Part shown: positions 8,332-16,821 of the stretch, piece by piece
How positions within the stretch are numbered: position 1 is the stretch's first letter
Layout: each line of letters starts with the position of its first letter
From: an uncultured Rhizobium sp.
GTDB taxonomy: Bacteria > Pseudomonadota > Alphaproteobacteria > Rhizobiales > Rhizobiaceae
Length of the DNA stretch: 64,000 bases
Direction: 5' to 3'
NCBI GenBank assembly: GCA_945952045.1
Contig: CAMFHE010000006.1
Coordinates: 108,026-172,025 of the forward strand
Made by a program: the position numbers and the translations under genes
The notes under the pieces: model-generated
What the model saw: only the letters and a program-made list of their open reading frames with translations
Database searches by the model: none
What the model was told of the DNA's origin: nothing

Positions 8332-9324
8332 TTACGCCCTGCCCTGCCGACGCCGGCGGATCATGTCTGCCAGAACGGTGACAAGGATCAGCACGCCGAT
8401 CACGGCCCTCAGCCAATAGGCCGAGACATTGGTGAAGATCAGCGCCGAGCCGATGGCGGCGAACAGGATGGCGGCAAGCGTCGAGCCGATGACCGTACCG
8501 GTTCCGCCAAGGATCGAGACGCCGCCGATCACGGCCGCGGTAATGACGGTCAGCTCGAGGTTCGGCGGCACCGTCGACTGGATAATCTGCAATTGCGTGG
8601 CAAAGAGCAGCGTGGCGAGGCCGGCAAAGGCGCCATGGATGACGAAGACCATGACGGTGCGGCGTTCGATGGGAATGCCAGATGCACGCGCCGCTTCCGG
8701 ATTGCCGCCGATAGCATAAAGCGAGCGGCCGAAGGCGGAGTAGCGCATCCAGAAGGCGGCGGCGAGCGTGAGGATCACCATGAAATAGATTGGCGCCGGC
8801 ACGCCCAGCGGCTTGGCCTGCGCAATTAGAAACTCAGGCGGCAGGCCGGATATCCAGGCGCCGCCGGTCACGCTGATCAGCCCGCCGCGCAGGATCGACA
8901 GCATGCCGAGCGTCACCACGATCGATGGTATGCGCGCATAGGCGACCATGGCCCCGACGATGGCGTTGACGGCCATGCCGACAAGGATCGGCACCACCCA
9001 CGCCACCCAGACAGGGTAGCCTGAGACGGCAAGCGTGCCGGAAATCGTCGCCAGAACCCCGATCAGCGCGCCGACGGAAACATCGATATGACCGGTAATG
9101 ATGATCATCGCCATGCCGATGGCGGCGACGGCGATATAGGCATTGCCGGAAAAGATGGTGTTGAGGTTCGAGGCGCTGAGAAAGCGCGGATTGATCAGAC
9201 CGACGATGACGAACAGGGCGATCATCGCGAGAAGGATGACGGCTTCCTGGCCATAGGCGGAATAAAGGCGATGAAACAGGCTGCGCTCGGAGCGGCGGGC
9301 GGTCGGATGATCGGCAAAAGCCAT
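8332..9324 (-). CDS. CUT2 sugar ABC transporter permease (RhaP/LsrC-like)
   Basis: A 330-residue permease of the same family as its downstream neighbour. It has multiple hydrophobic segments, the ITGHIDVSVGALIG signature (a His in place of the more usual Gly), and GGVSILGGTGTVIGS near the C-terminus. Its ATG overlaps the stop codon of the ATPase gene (TGATG), which indicates translational coupling and supports this start. Two non-identical permeases plus one double-domain ATPase is the normal composition of rhamnose, autoinducer-2 and xylitol-type transporters. Confidence 0.92.
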   Translation of the reverse strand: MAFADHPTARRSERSLFHRLYSAYGQEAVILLAMIALFVIVGLINPRFLSASNLNTIFSGNAYIAVAAIGMAMIIITGHIDVSVGALIGVLATISGTLAVSGYPVWVAWVVPILVGMAVNAIVGAMVAYARIPSIVVTLGMLSILRGGLISVTGGAWISGLPPEFLIAQAKPLGVPAPIYFMVILTLAAAFWMRYSAFGRSLYAIGGNPEAARASGIPIERRTVMVFVIHGAFAGLATLLFATQLQIIQSTVPPNLELTVITAAVIGGVSILGGTGTVIGSTLAAILFAAIGSALIFTNVSAYWLRAVIGVLILVTVLADMIRRRRQGRA

Positions 9325-10844
9325 CAGGCGGCGTCCTTCTTGTTCTTGGCAACGGTCATGGCGGCGCCGACGCTTTCGGCGGTGGCGTCGGCACGATCGA
9401 GAATGGTCACGAGATGACCGTTGTTCATCACCAGAACGCGGTCGCTCATGCCGAGCACTTCCGGCAGTTCGCTCGAGATCATGATGATTGCGACGCCGGT
9501 GCGGGCAAGCTCGCCCATGATCGCATGGATTTCCGACTTGGCCCCGACATCGACGCCGCGGGTCGGCTCGTCGAGAATGAGAATGCGCGGCGCAGTCTCC
9601 AGCCATTTGGCGATGACAACTTTTTGCTGATTGCCGCCCGAGAGCTGTCCCACCGGCTGCTCGATGCCGCCGCGCGCGCGGATGCCGAAGCGCTTGACGG
9701 CTTCGACGGCGCGCGCCGCTTCATCGGCAAAACGGATAAACAGCCCGCGCGACAGGCGGTCGATGGTTGCCATCGACACGTTCTGGCGAATGGTCATCGC
9801 CTTGACGAGCCCCTGATGGCCGCGATCTTCCGGCACATAGGCGATGCCGAGGTCGCGGGCTTCCTTCGGCGAGCGGATGGTGACGGTCTTGCCGTCGATG
9901 CGGATCGTGCCGGCTTCCGCCGGCGTAATACCGAACAGCGTCAGCGCCGTCTCCGTGCGTCCGGAGCCGACAAGGCCGGCAATGCCGAGGATCTCGCCGC
10001 GGCGGACGGAGAAGGTCATGTCGCGCACAAGCCGGCCGCGCTGCAGACCGTTCACTTCCAGCAGCACGTCGCCGATGATCGGCTCGGGCTTGGGGAAAAG
10101 CTGGTCGATGGAGCGGCCGACCATCATGGCGACAAGGCTTGCCTCGGTCACCTCGCCGATCTCGCGCGTTCCGATCAGCGCGCCGTCGCGCAGCACGGTG
10201 ACACGGTCGGCAAGCGCGAAGATTTCCGGCATGCGATGGCTGACATAGATGATCGCGACGCCTCGGGCGCGCAGCGCGCGCACCACATCCATCAGCCGCT
10301 GCACATCGGCTTCGGCAAGCGAAGCGGTCGGCTCGTCCATGATAAGAACACGCGCATCGCGGCTCAGCGCCTTGGCGATTTCGACACGCTGGCGCTGGGC
10401 GACCGAAAGGCGCGCCACCTTGGTATCGACGTCGAGTTCGGCGCTGTCGAGGCTGTCGAGCAGGTCGCGCGAGCGTTCACGCACCGTGTCCCAGTCGATG
10501 CCGCCCCAGCTGCTCTTCGGATAGGCGCCGAGAAAGATGTTTTCGGCAATCGTCAATTCCGGAAACAGCAACAATTCCTGATAGACCGTGGCGATGCCGC
10601 GCTTGGAGGCGTCGCGGGTGGAGGAAAAGCTGACGGTCTCGCCCTCAATGCGGATCGTGCCGCCATCGGGCGTATAGAGGCCGGATATGATCTTGATGAG
10701 TGTGGATTTACCGGCGCCGTTTTCGCCAAGCAGCGCGTGGACCTCGCCGGGACGCACGTCGAAATCGACATCCTTCAGCACGGTAATGCCGTTGAATGAC
10801 TTGGTTGCGCCTGTCAGGCTGATGAACGCATCTGTCGTTCCAGG
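9324..10844 (-). CDS. CUT2 sugar ABC transporter ATPase, two nucleotide-binding domains (RhaT/LsrA-like)
   Basis: Cytoplasmic ATPase of about 506 residues with two fused ABC domains. The first has Walker A GENGAGKST and Walker B LIMDEPTAS. The second has the degenerate P-loop LVGSGRTE that is usual in this family, signature LSGGNQQK and Walker B LILDEPTRGVDVG. I prefer the GTG at 10844 because GGGGAGGAG lies six bases upstream. ATG codons at 10865 and 10895 are possible but have poorer ribosome sites. It is the first gene of the leftward operon and diverges from the DeoR regulator, with a 224-base shared promoter region. Confidence 0.92.
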   Translation of the reverse strand, partial: PGTTDAFISLTGATKSFNGITVLKDVDFDVRPGEVHALLGENGAGKSTLIKIISGLYTPDGGTIRIEGETVSFSSTRDASKRGIATVYQELLLFPELTIAENIFLGAYPKSSWGGIDWDTVRERSRDLLDSLDSAELDVDTKVARLSVAQRQRVEIAKALSRDARVLIMDEPTASLAEADVQRLMDVVRALRARGVAIIYVSHRMPEIFALADRVTVLRDGALIGTREIGEVTEASLVAMMVGRSIDQLFPKPEPIIGDVLLEVNGLQRGRLVRDMTFSVRRGEILGIAGLVGSGRTETALTLFGITPAEAGTIRIDGKTVTIRSPKEARDLGIAYVPEDRGHQGLVKAMTIRQNVSMATIDRLSRGLFIRFADEAARAVEAVKRFGIRARGGIEQPVGQLSGGNQQKVVIAKWLETAPRILILDEPTRGVDVGAKSEIHAIMGELARTGVAIIMISSELPEVLGMSDRVLVMNNGHLVTILDRADATAESVGAAMTVAKNKKDAA

Positions 10845-11068
10845 CACCGGCTCTCCTCCCCAGCGCATTTCCTCTGTTGACGCAACGCCTTGCATGTCTT
10901 GCCAAGCATCGCGCCGTCACGAAGAATCCGGCTCCTCATCCGACCCTTCGTGATTAAATAGAAGCATGAACGATCATCCATCGTCAATATGGGCGTCAAA
11001 ATAATCCCGCTTGCCAATTTCTTGCGAATGGATCATCAAATTACGCTAGGGAGCGAGGAAATTTAATC
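10845..11068. promoter_or_regulatory. Divergent promoter region between ABC operon and DeoR regulator
   Basis: An AT-richer 224-base spacer between divergent genes. The heptamer GATCATC occurs twice (10972-10978 and 11031-11037) on the same strand, 59 bases apart, each within an ATGG/CCAT-flanked context. This is a candidate operator pair for the adjacent DeoR protein. I could not fix -35/-10 boxes with confidence. Confidence 0.4.
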
Positions 11069-11896
11069 ATGCGTGCAGACGGCGCGGAATCCGAACGCCA
11101 TCGCCTCATTCAGGAGGCACTCAAGGAACGGCCCTTCGCCACGGTGAAAGACCTTCTGGACATTCTGGGGGTCTCGCCGGCAACCATCCGGCGTGATATC
11201 GCCAAGTTGCATCAGGCCGGCGTCATTCGCAAGGTGTTTGGCGGCATTGCACTACCGGAAAATGCGCATGTGCAGCGGATGCACGCACGGCCCTTCTCTG
11301 AAAACCGGGTCGTCAACGTCGAGGCGAAGAAGGCGATCGCGCTCGAGGCGGCGCAATTATGCCGCGACGGCGACTCGTTGATCGTCAATGGCGGCACGAG
11401 CTGCTTCATCTTCGCCCAGCTTCTGGCGCGCCGCAGCTTGAAGATCTTCACCAATTCCATGCCCCTGGCGGCATGGCTCTGGGAAAACGGCGTTTGCCAT
11501 GTAACGATCGCCGGCGGCGAACTGCACCGCGAACCCGGCGTCGTCTATTCGCCCAGCGTGCCGGAGCCGGAAGTCTATGCCTCGAAATTCTTCCTCGGCG
11601 CGCAGAGCATCGGTGAAGGCGGTATCATGGAATCGCATCCGCTCATGGTGCATATCATCACCGGGCTGGCGAAACGCGCCGACGAAATCATCGTGCTTGC
11701 CGACAGCTCGAAATTCGACATACGGGCGCGTTATCCGGTGCTTCCGCTCGCGCGCATCGGCACGTTGATCACCGATGATCGCATTTCCGAAAGCAATCAC
11801 GACCGGCTGACCAGTGAAGGCATCAACGTCATCGTCGCCTCGGTGCGCCCGCAGGATGGCGAGCGTCGGGAGGGGCACGAACGCCCCCTCCCCTGA
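11069..11896 (+). CDS. DeoR/GlpR-family transcriptional regulator
   Basis: A 275-residue repressor-type protein. The N-terminal winged helix-turn-helix includes RPFATVKDLLDILGVSPATIRRDIAKL (given here as the region about residues 19-47; the family signature is S-x-x-T-I-R-R-D), followed by a DeoRC sugar-phosphate-binding domain with GDSLIVNGGTS and the late D-S-S-K-F motif. Such proteins usually sense a phosphorylated sugar intermediate. It diverges from the CUT2 operon it probably controls, as RhaR does for rhaSTPQUK in Rhizobium leguminosarum. No kinase or isomerase lies beside it, so the inducer and pathway are unknown. The last 15 or so residues are charged and low in complexity. Confidence 0.9.
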   Translation: MRADGAESERHRLIQEALKERPFATVKDLLDILGVSPATIRRDIAKLHQAGVIRKVFGGIALPENAHVQRMHARPFSENRVVNVEAKKAIALEAAQLCRDGDSLIVNGGTSCFIFAQLLARRSLKIFTNSMPLAAWLWENGVCHVTIAGGELHREPGVVYSPSVPEPEVYASKFFLGAQSIGEGGIMESHPLMVHIITGLAKRADEIIVLADSSKFDIRARYPVLPLARIGTLITDDRISESNHDRLTSEGINVIVASVRPQDGERREGHERPLP

Positions 11897-12021
11897 GCGG
11901 ACCGTTCGGATGGGTGGCGGGGTCAAGAATGCGTGGGCACACGCTTTAGGGGTTCTTGTCTCCGGGCCTAAGGACTATAATGCTCCGAAGCAGTTTCTCC
12001 CGTCCGTCGAAGGATAAATCC

Positions 12022-12600
12022 ATGGCAATCCCCCATTTTTCCCTGCTGACCATCTGCGGTATCGACGAGTTGCCGGAACACCGTCCGCGCAAGGTCACGC
12101 ATGTTCTTTCCATCGTCGATCCCGGTCTGCCCGATCTCGAAGCCTTCAGCTCCTACGATCCGCATCACCGCACGATCATGCATTTCCATGACATCATCGA
12201 TCCATTGCCGGGTCAGATCATGCCGCAGCAGAAGGATGTCGAAAAAATCCTCGCTCTCGGCAGCGATTATGCTGGCAGCGAGCTGGCGATCGCCGAGGCG
12301 CATCTGCTGGTGCATTGCCATATGGGCATCTCGCGCTCGACGGCGGCGATGCTGTCCCTGATGGCGCAGGCCGATCCGGACGCACCGGAAGATCTGCTGT
12401 TCGAGCGGCTGCGCGCCATCCGCCCGCGCGCCTGGCCGAATTCCGTGATGATCGGTTATGCCGACCATCTGCTCGGTCGCAACGGCCGCCTGACCGCAGC
12501 GCTCAGCCGCCATTATGGCTTCCAGAAGCGCCACCAGGAATATATCTCGACATGGATGGTCGAGCTTGGCCGCATCCGCGAAGTCGCGATGGCCGCCTGA
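12022..12600 (+). CDS. Tyrosine/dual-specificity phosphatase-like protein
   Basis: A 192-residue cytoplasmic protein with the C-x5-R phosphatase loop HCHMGISRS (Cys99, Arg105) and a candidate general-acid Asp in HFHDIIDP (about residues 54-60). This is the layout of small dual-specificity phosphatases that are widespread in alphaproteobacteria and often annotated as protein tyrosine phosphatases. The start at 12022 follows AAGGATAAATCC. It stands alone, 125 bases after the DeoR gene, and is followed by a hairpin before the signalling operon. Substrate is unknown. In Rhizobiaceae such enzymes sometimes modulate polysaccharide-synthesis kinases, but nothing here proves that. Confidence 0.82.
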   Translation: MAIPHFSLLTICGIDELPEHRPRKVTHVLSIVDPGLPDLEAFSSYDPHHRTIMHFHDIIDPLPGQIMPQQKDVEKILALGSDYAGSELAIAEAHLLVHCHMGISRSTAAMLSLMAQADPDAPEDLLFERLRAIRPRAWPNSVMIGYADHLLGRNGRLTAALSRHYGFQKRHQEYISTWMVELGRIREVAMAA

Positions 12601-12614
12601 AATCTCGAAAAACG

Positions 12615-12645
12615 CGCGAAAGGAGTCCTGTCGGCTCCTTTCGCG
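12615..12645. terminator. Hairpin after the phosphatase gene
   Basis: An eleven-base stem (CGCGAAAGGAG/CTCCTTTCGCG) with a nine-base loop lies 14 bases after the stop. No T-run follows on the plus strand, so it may be a weak terminator or a 3' stabiliser. Confidence 0.45.
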
Positions 12646-12781
12646 GGAAAATTCAAAAATTCAAGCCGCATTTTCGTCAAATCCGTACAGAATTCGCGAG
12701 AATCGACGCGGTGGCTCTGGACAAGTCGAGAGGCTGTCTTATCTCGGGCGAGGAGTTCTCCTTTCGCGTCCGGTTTGAGGC

Positions 12782-15700
12782 ATGTTCCCCGACATGAAGA
12801 CAAGTTTTGACGAGCGGGTCGCACCCTGGCTTTACAGCCTGCTTGCCATCCTGATTGTCGGTCCGTTTCTGGCCGATTTGATGCTTCCGTTGGGTACGGC
12901 GGTCTGGCTCGTCTATATTCTGGCGGTCGCGGTATCCTTCTTCTCCCGCCGGGCATTCGTGCCATTTGCGTTGGCGGCGCTGATCACCGTCCTGTTGACG
13001 ATCGGCTATTTTTTCGCGCCGGAGGGCGTTGCGCGCGAACTGGCGCAGGTCAACCGCAGTCTTTGCTCCATCACGGCCTGGATCATGGCTGCAAGCGGCT
13101 ATCTGTTTATCCGCAATCGCAGTGAAATACGCCGGCAGGAATGGTTGCAGTCGGTGCAGCTGGGTCTTGCCGAGCGCATTTCCGGCGAGCAGACGCTACC
13201 GGATCTGTCTGCCAACATCCTCGATCACCTGCGCCAGCATCTCGGCGCGGAAAGCGCTGCGCTGTTTGCGCGCAACGAAGGCGCATTCGAGCGCACCGCG
13301 AGTTATGGCATTCCCGCCGATGCGCCCGTTCCCCAGCGCATCCAGATCGGCGATGGCCTGCTTGGTCAGGTTGCCAAGGACGGTCGCATGATAGCGCTGT
13401 CCGATGTGCCGGAAAACTATATCTATGTTGGTTCGTCGCTTGGCCGCAGCGTGCCGCGCCATGTGGCGATCGCAGCGGCTGAAACGGATGGTGAAATCCA
13501 TGCCGTTTTCGAACTCGGCTTCCTGAAGCTGCCCAGGCGGTCCTATGCTGAAGTGCTGGAGCGGCTTGGCCCTATGATCGGCACGGCCGTTCGTTCCGCC
13601 GAATATCGGTCGACGCTGCGCCGTCTGTTGGAGGAAACGCAGCAACAGGCCGCAGAGCTCAGCGCCCAGAGCGACGAATTGCGCGCCGCCAACGACGAAC
13701 TGGAAGCGCAAACGCATGCCTTGCAGGAATCGCAGGCGCGGCTTGAGCTGCAACAGACCGAGCTTGAGCAGACCAACACCCAGCTCGAGGCCCAGACGCA
13801 GGAGCTGGAAGCGCAGCGCGACGATCTCTCCCGCGCCCAGGCATCGCTGCAGAAACAGGCGCGCGATCTGGAACAAAGCAGCCGCTACAAGTCCGAATTC
13901 CTGTCCAACATGTCGCATGAATTGCGCACGCCCCTCAATTCGCTGCTCATCCTCGCGCAGCTTCTGGCCGAAAACCGCAGCGGCAATCTGACCGAAGAAC
14001 AGGTGAAGTTTGCCCGCACCATCGGCTCCTCGGGCAACGACCTTCTGACGCTGATCAACGATATTCTCGATATCTCCAAGATCGAGGCCGGTCAGGTGGA
14101 GCTGCAATTGCAGCCCGTCTCGATTGCCGATCTCGTCGCCAAGCTGAAATCCACCTTCGAGCCGGCGGCGACGCAGAAAGCGCTGACGCTGCGGACGGAA
14201 ATTGCAGCCGACCTGCCGGGGCTTCTGACAACGGATCCGCTGCGGCTGGAGCAGGTTCTCAAGAACTTCCTCTCCAACGCCTTGAAATTCACCCATCAGG
14301 GCGAAGTGGCGCTGACCGTCGAGCGCACCGACAAGAACGAGGTCGCCTTTGCCGTGCGGGATACCGGCATCGGCGTTTCCGCCGAGCAGCAGCAGGCGAT
14401 CTTCGAGCCGTTCCGTCAGGCCGACGGTACGATCAGCCGCAAATATGGCGGCACAGGCCTTGGCCTGTCGATCTCGCGCGAGCTCGGCGCTCTGCTTGGC
14501 GGGCGCATCGTCGTTTCCAGCAAGGAAGGCCAGGGCAGCACCTTCACCATCATCCTGCCGGTCGAATACGATGAGAAGCTCGCGCAGCGGCGCAGCGAGA
14601 CGGTTGCCGCCGGCAAGACGGTCAAGCTTGCGGCGCCCTCCCCTGCTCCGATTGCCGTGCTGCCCATCACCCCCCCGCAAACGGTTGCGGCTCCCCTCGT
14701 GACCGAGCCGCGACCGGGTCCCGTCCCGGATGACCGCGCCAAACTGTCGCCGGGCGATCGCGTCATGCTTGCCGTCGAAGACGATGCCACCTTCGCCGCC
14801 ATTCTCTACGATCTGGCCCATGAGCTCGGTTTCCGCTGCATCGTCGCCGGCACGGCCGATGACGGCGTGACCCTGGCGCGCCAATATCTGCCGCATGCGA
14901 TCATTCTCGACATCGGCCTGCCCGACCATACCGGTCTCTTCGTGCTCGACCGCTTGAAGCATGACATGCGCACCCGCCACATTCCGGTCCATGTCGTCTC
15001 GGCGGCGGATTACATCCTGAAGGCCCGTGCGCTCGGCGCGGTGGGCTATACTTTGAAGCCGGTGAAACACGAGGAACTCGCACACGCTCTTCAGGGCATG
15101 GAAGGCAGCCTGGTGCAGCCATTGCGCCGTGTTCTCGTGGTCGAGGACGACGCAACGCAGCTGGAAAGCGTGCAACTGCTACTTGGCTCGCACAATGTCG
15201 ATACGGTCGGCGCCAAATCGGGATCGGAATGCCTGGAGCGACTGCGCGGCGAGGCATTCGACTGCATCGTTCTGGATCTGACCTTGCCGGATGCCTCGGG
15301 CCTCGACGTTCTCGATCGCGTCCGTCAGGATCCGTCGATCACCGTCCCGCCTGTCATCGTTTATACCGGTCGCGATTTGTCCGCCGACGATGAGCTTAGG
15401 CTGCGCAAATATGCGCAATCGATCATCATCAAGGGCGCAAAGTCGCCGGAACGCCTGCTCGATGAGGTCACGCTGTTTTTGCATCAGGTGGTCTCGGCGC
15501 TGCCGAACCGCCAGCAGGAAATGCTGGCGAAGTCGCTCAATCGTGACGAGGCGGTCGAAGGACGTCGCATCCTTGTGGTCGAGGACGACGTGCGCAACGT
15601 CTACGCGCTCACCAGCATTTTCGAAGCGCATGGCGCCGTCGTCACCATTGCCCGTAACGGCCTGGAGGCGCTCGATATCGTCGACAAGCGCATGATTGCC

Positions 15701-15946
15701 GGCGGCCCCATGCCCTTCGATCTCGTGCTGATGGATGTCATGATGCCGGAAATGGACGGGCTGACGGCAACGCGCGAATTGCGCAGCCGCCCGCGTCTCA
15801 ATGCCTTGCCGATCATCATGCTGACGGCAAAGGCGATGCCACAGGATCAGGAACTGTGCATGGCGGCCGGCGCCAACGATTACCTCGCCAAACCGCTCGA
15901 CGTCGATAAGCTGCTGTCGCTGGTCCGGGTCTGGATGTCGCGATGA
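12782..15946 (+). CDS. Membrane hybrid histidine kinase: GAF, coiled coil, kinase and three receiver domains
   Basis: A 1054-residue sensor kinase. Residues 15-110 hold about four membrane segments; 130-280 look like a GAF sensor; 285-368 form a long Gln/Glu-rich coiled coil. The HisKA domain has phospho-acceptor His379 in SHELRTPL, and the HATPase domain (about 480-595) has the N, DTGIG and GGTGLGL boxes. A proline-rich linker leads to three receiver domains with phospho-acceptor Asp709, Asp831 and Asp984. The third (VLMDVMMPEMDG) is the most canonical; the second lacks the usual receiver Lys context. There is no Hpt domain, so the phosphoryl group probably passes to a partner. It overlaps the CheR gene by four bases. 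The ATG at 12782 follows TGAGGC. Confidence 0.93.
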   Translation: MFPDMKTSFDERVAPWLYSLLAILIVGPFLADLMLPLGTAVWLVYILAVAVSFFSRRAFVPFALAALITVLLTIGYFFAPEGVARELAQVNRSLCSITAWIMAASGYLFIRNRSEIRRQEWLQSVQLGLAERISGEQTLPDLSANILDHLRQHLGAESAALFARNEGAFERTASYGIPADAPVPQRIQIGDGLLGQVAKDGRMIALSDVPENYIYVGSSLGRSVPRHVAIAAAETDGEIHAVFELGFLKLPRRSYAEVLERLGPMIGTAVRSAEYRSTLRRLLEETQQQAAELSAQSDELRAANDELEAQTHALQESQARLELQQTELEQTNTQLEAQTQELEAQRDDLSRAQASLQKQARDLEQSSRYKSEFLSNMSHELRTPLNSLLILAQLLAENRSGNLTEEQVKFARTIGSSGNDLLTLINDILDISKIEAGQVELQLQPVSIADLVAKLKSTFEPAATQKALTLRTEIAADLPGLLTTDPLRLEQVLKNFLSNALKFTHQGEVALTVERTDKNEVAFAVRDTGIGVSAEQQQAIFEPFRQADGTISRKYGGTGLGLSISRELGALLGGRIVVSSKEGQGSTFTIILPVEYDEKLAQRRSETVAAGKTVKLAAPSPAPIAVLPITPPQTVAAPLVTEPRPGPVPDDRAKLSPGDRVMLAVEDDATFAAILYDLAHELGFRCIVAGTADDGVTLARQYLPHAIILDIGLPDHTGLFVLDRLKHDMRTRHIPVHVVSAADYILKARALGAVGYTLKPVKHEELAHALQGMEGSLVQPLRRVLVVEDDATQLESVQLLLGSHNVDTVGAKSGSECLERLRGEAFDCIVLDLTLPDASGLDVLDRVRQDPSITVPPVIVYTGRDLSADDELRLRKYAQSIIIKGAKSPERLLDEVTLFLHQVVSALPNRQQEMLAKSLNRDEAVEGRRILVVEDDVRNVYALTSIFEAHGAVVTIARNGLEALDIVDKRMIAGGPMPFDLVLMDVMMPEMDGLTATRELRSRPRLNALPIIMLTAKAMPQDQELCMAAGANDYLAKPLDVDKLLSLVRVWMSR

Positions 15947-16821
15947 CTGACCCTGCCGTGAGCGCGCGCACCGTCGAAGACATCGAACTCGATCTTCTGC
16001 TCGAGGCGATCTATCAGCGCAGCCACTACGATTTCCGCGGTTATTCGCGTGCCTCGCTGGCGCGACGCATGGAACAGGCCAGGCAGCATTTCGGCTGCGC
16101 AAGCCTTTCCATGCTGCAGCATCGCTTGCTGCATGATCCCACGGTATTTCATAACCTATTGAATTTCCTAACGGTTCAGGTTAGCGAACTCTTCCGTGAT
16201 CCCGCTTATTACCGGGCTTTACGCGAACAGGTCGTGCCGCATTTGCGCACCTATCCCTCGCTGAAAGTCTGGGTTGCCGGATGCAGCGATGGCGAGGAAC
16301 TGTATTCGCTCGCCATTCTTTTCCGGGAGGAAGGTCTCGACTCGCGCACGATCTTTTATGCGACGGATATCAATCCCGAAGCCTTGCGCAAGGCCGAGGC
16401 AGGCATCTACGCCATCGACCGCCTGCCGCAATTTACCGAAAATCACCGGGCATCCGGTGCAAAGACTTCTTTGTCGGACTATTATACCGCGGCTTATGGA
16501 GCGGCGGTGTTCGACAAGAGCCTGAAAGCACAGACCGTCTTCTCGGAGCACAGCCTTGTGTCGGATCAGGTCTTTGCCGAGGTGCATCTGGTCTCTTGCC
16601 GCAACGTGCTCATATATTTCGACAGGCAGTTGCAGGATCGCGCGTTCGGCCTATTTGAACAGTCGCTTGTGCGTGGCGGTTTTTTGGGATTAGGCATGCA
16701 GGAGACAATGAGTTTTTCCGGCTATACCGCGCATTTCGACGTCTTCGCGTCGAAGGAAAAAATTTATCGCAGGCATGCGCGTGGCCCGGCGGACAAAGGA
16801 TTGCTGAATGGCGTTTCGTGA
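15943..16821 (+). CDS. CheR-type protein-glutamate methyltransferase
   Basis: A 292-residue protein with the CheR layout: a helical N-terminal domain, then a SAM-binding Rossmann domain with VAGCSDGEELYSLA (the consensus is GCSTGEEPYS) and the late CRNVLIYFD motif. Classical CheR methylates chemoreceptor glutamates. Here there is no receptor, CheA, CheW or CheB. The gene overlaps the hybrid kinase upstream by four bases and the HWE kinase downstream by 14, so it is made together with them. This suggests methylation of a non-chemotaxis partner, perhaps the kinase itself, but that is inference. AT content looks slightly higher than in its neighbours. Confidence 0.92.
   Translation: MTDPAVSARTVEDIELDLLLEAIYQRSHYDFRGYSRASLARRMEQARQHFGCASLSMLQHRLLHDPTVFHNLLNFLTVQVSELFRDPAYYRALREQVVPHLRTYPSLKVWVAGCSDGEELYSLAILFREEGLDSRTIFYATDINPEALRKAEAGIYAIDRLPQFTENHRASGAKTSLSDYYTAAYGAAVFDKSLKAQTVFSEHSLVSDQVFAEVHLVSCRNVLIYFDRQLQDRAFGLFEQSLVRGGFLGLGMQETMSFSGYTAHFDVFASKEKIYRRHARGPADKGLLNGVS

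Noticed and set aside
13196..15175. 659-codon minus-strand frame within the hybrid kinase gene
   Set aside because: Antisense shadow of a gene with well-placed kinase and receiver motifs.
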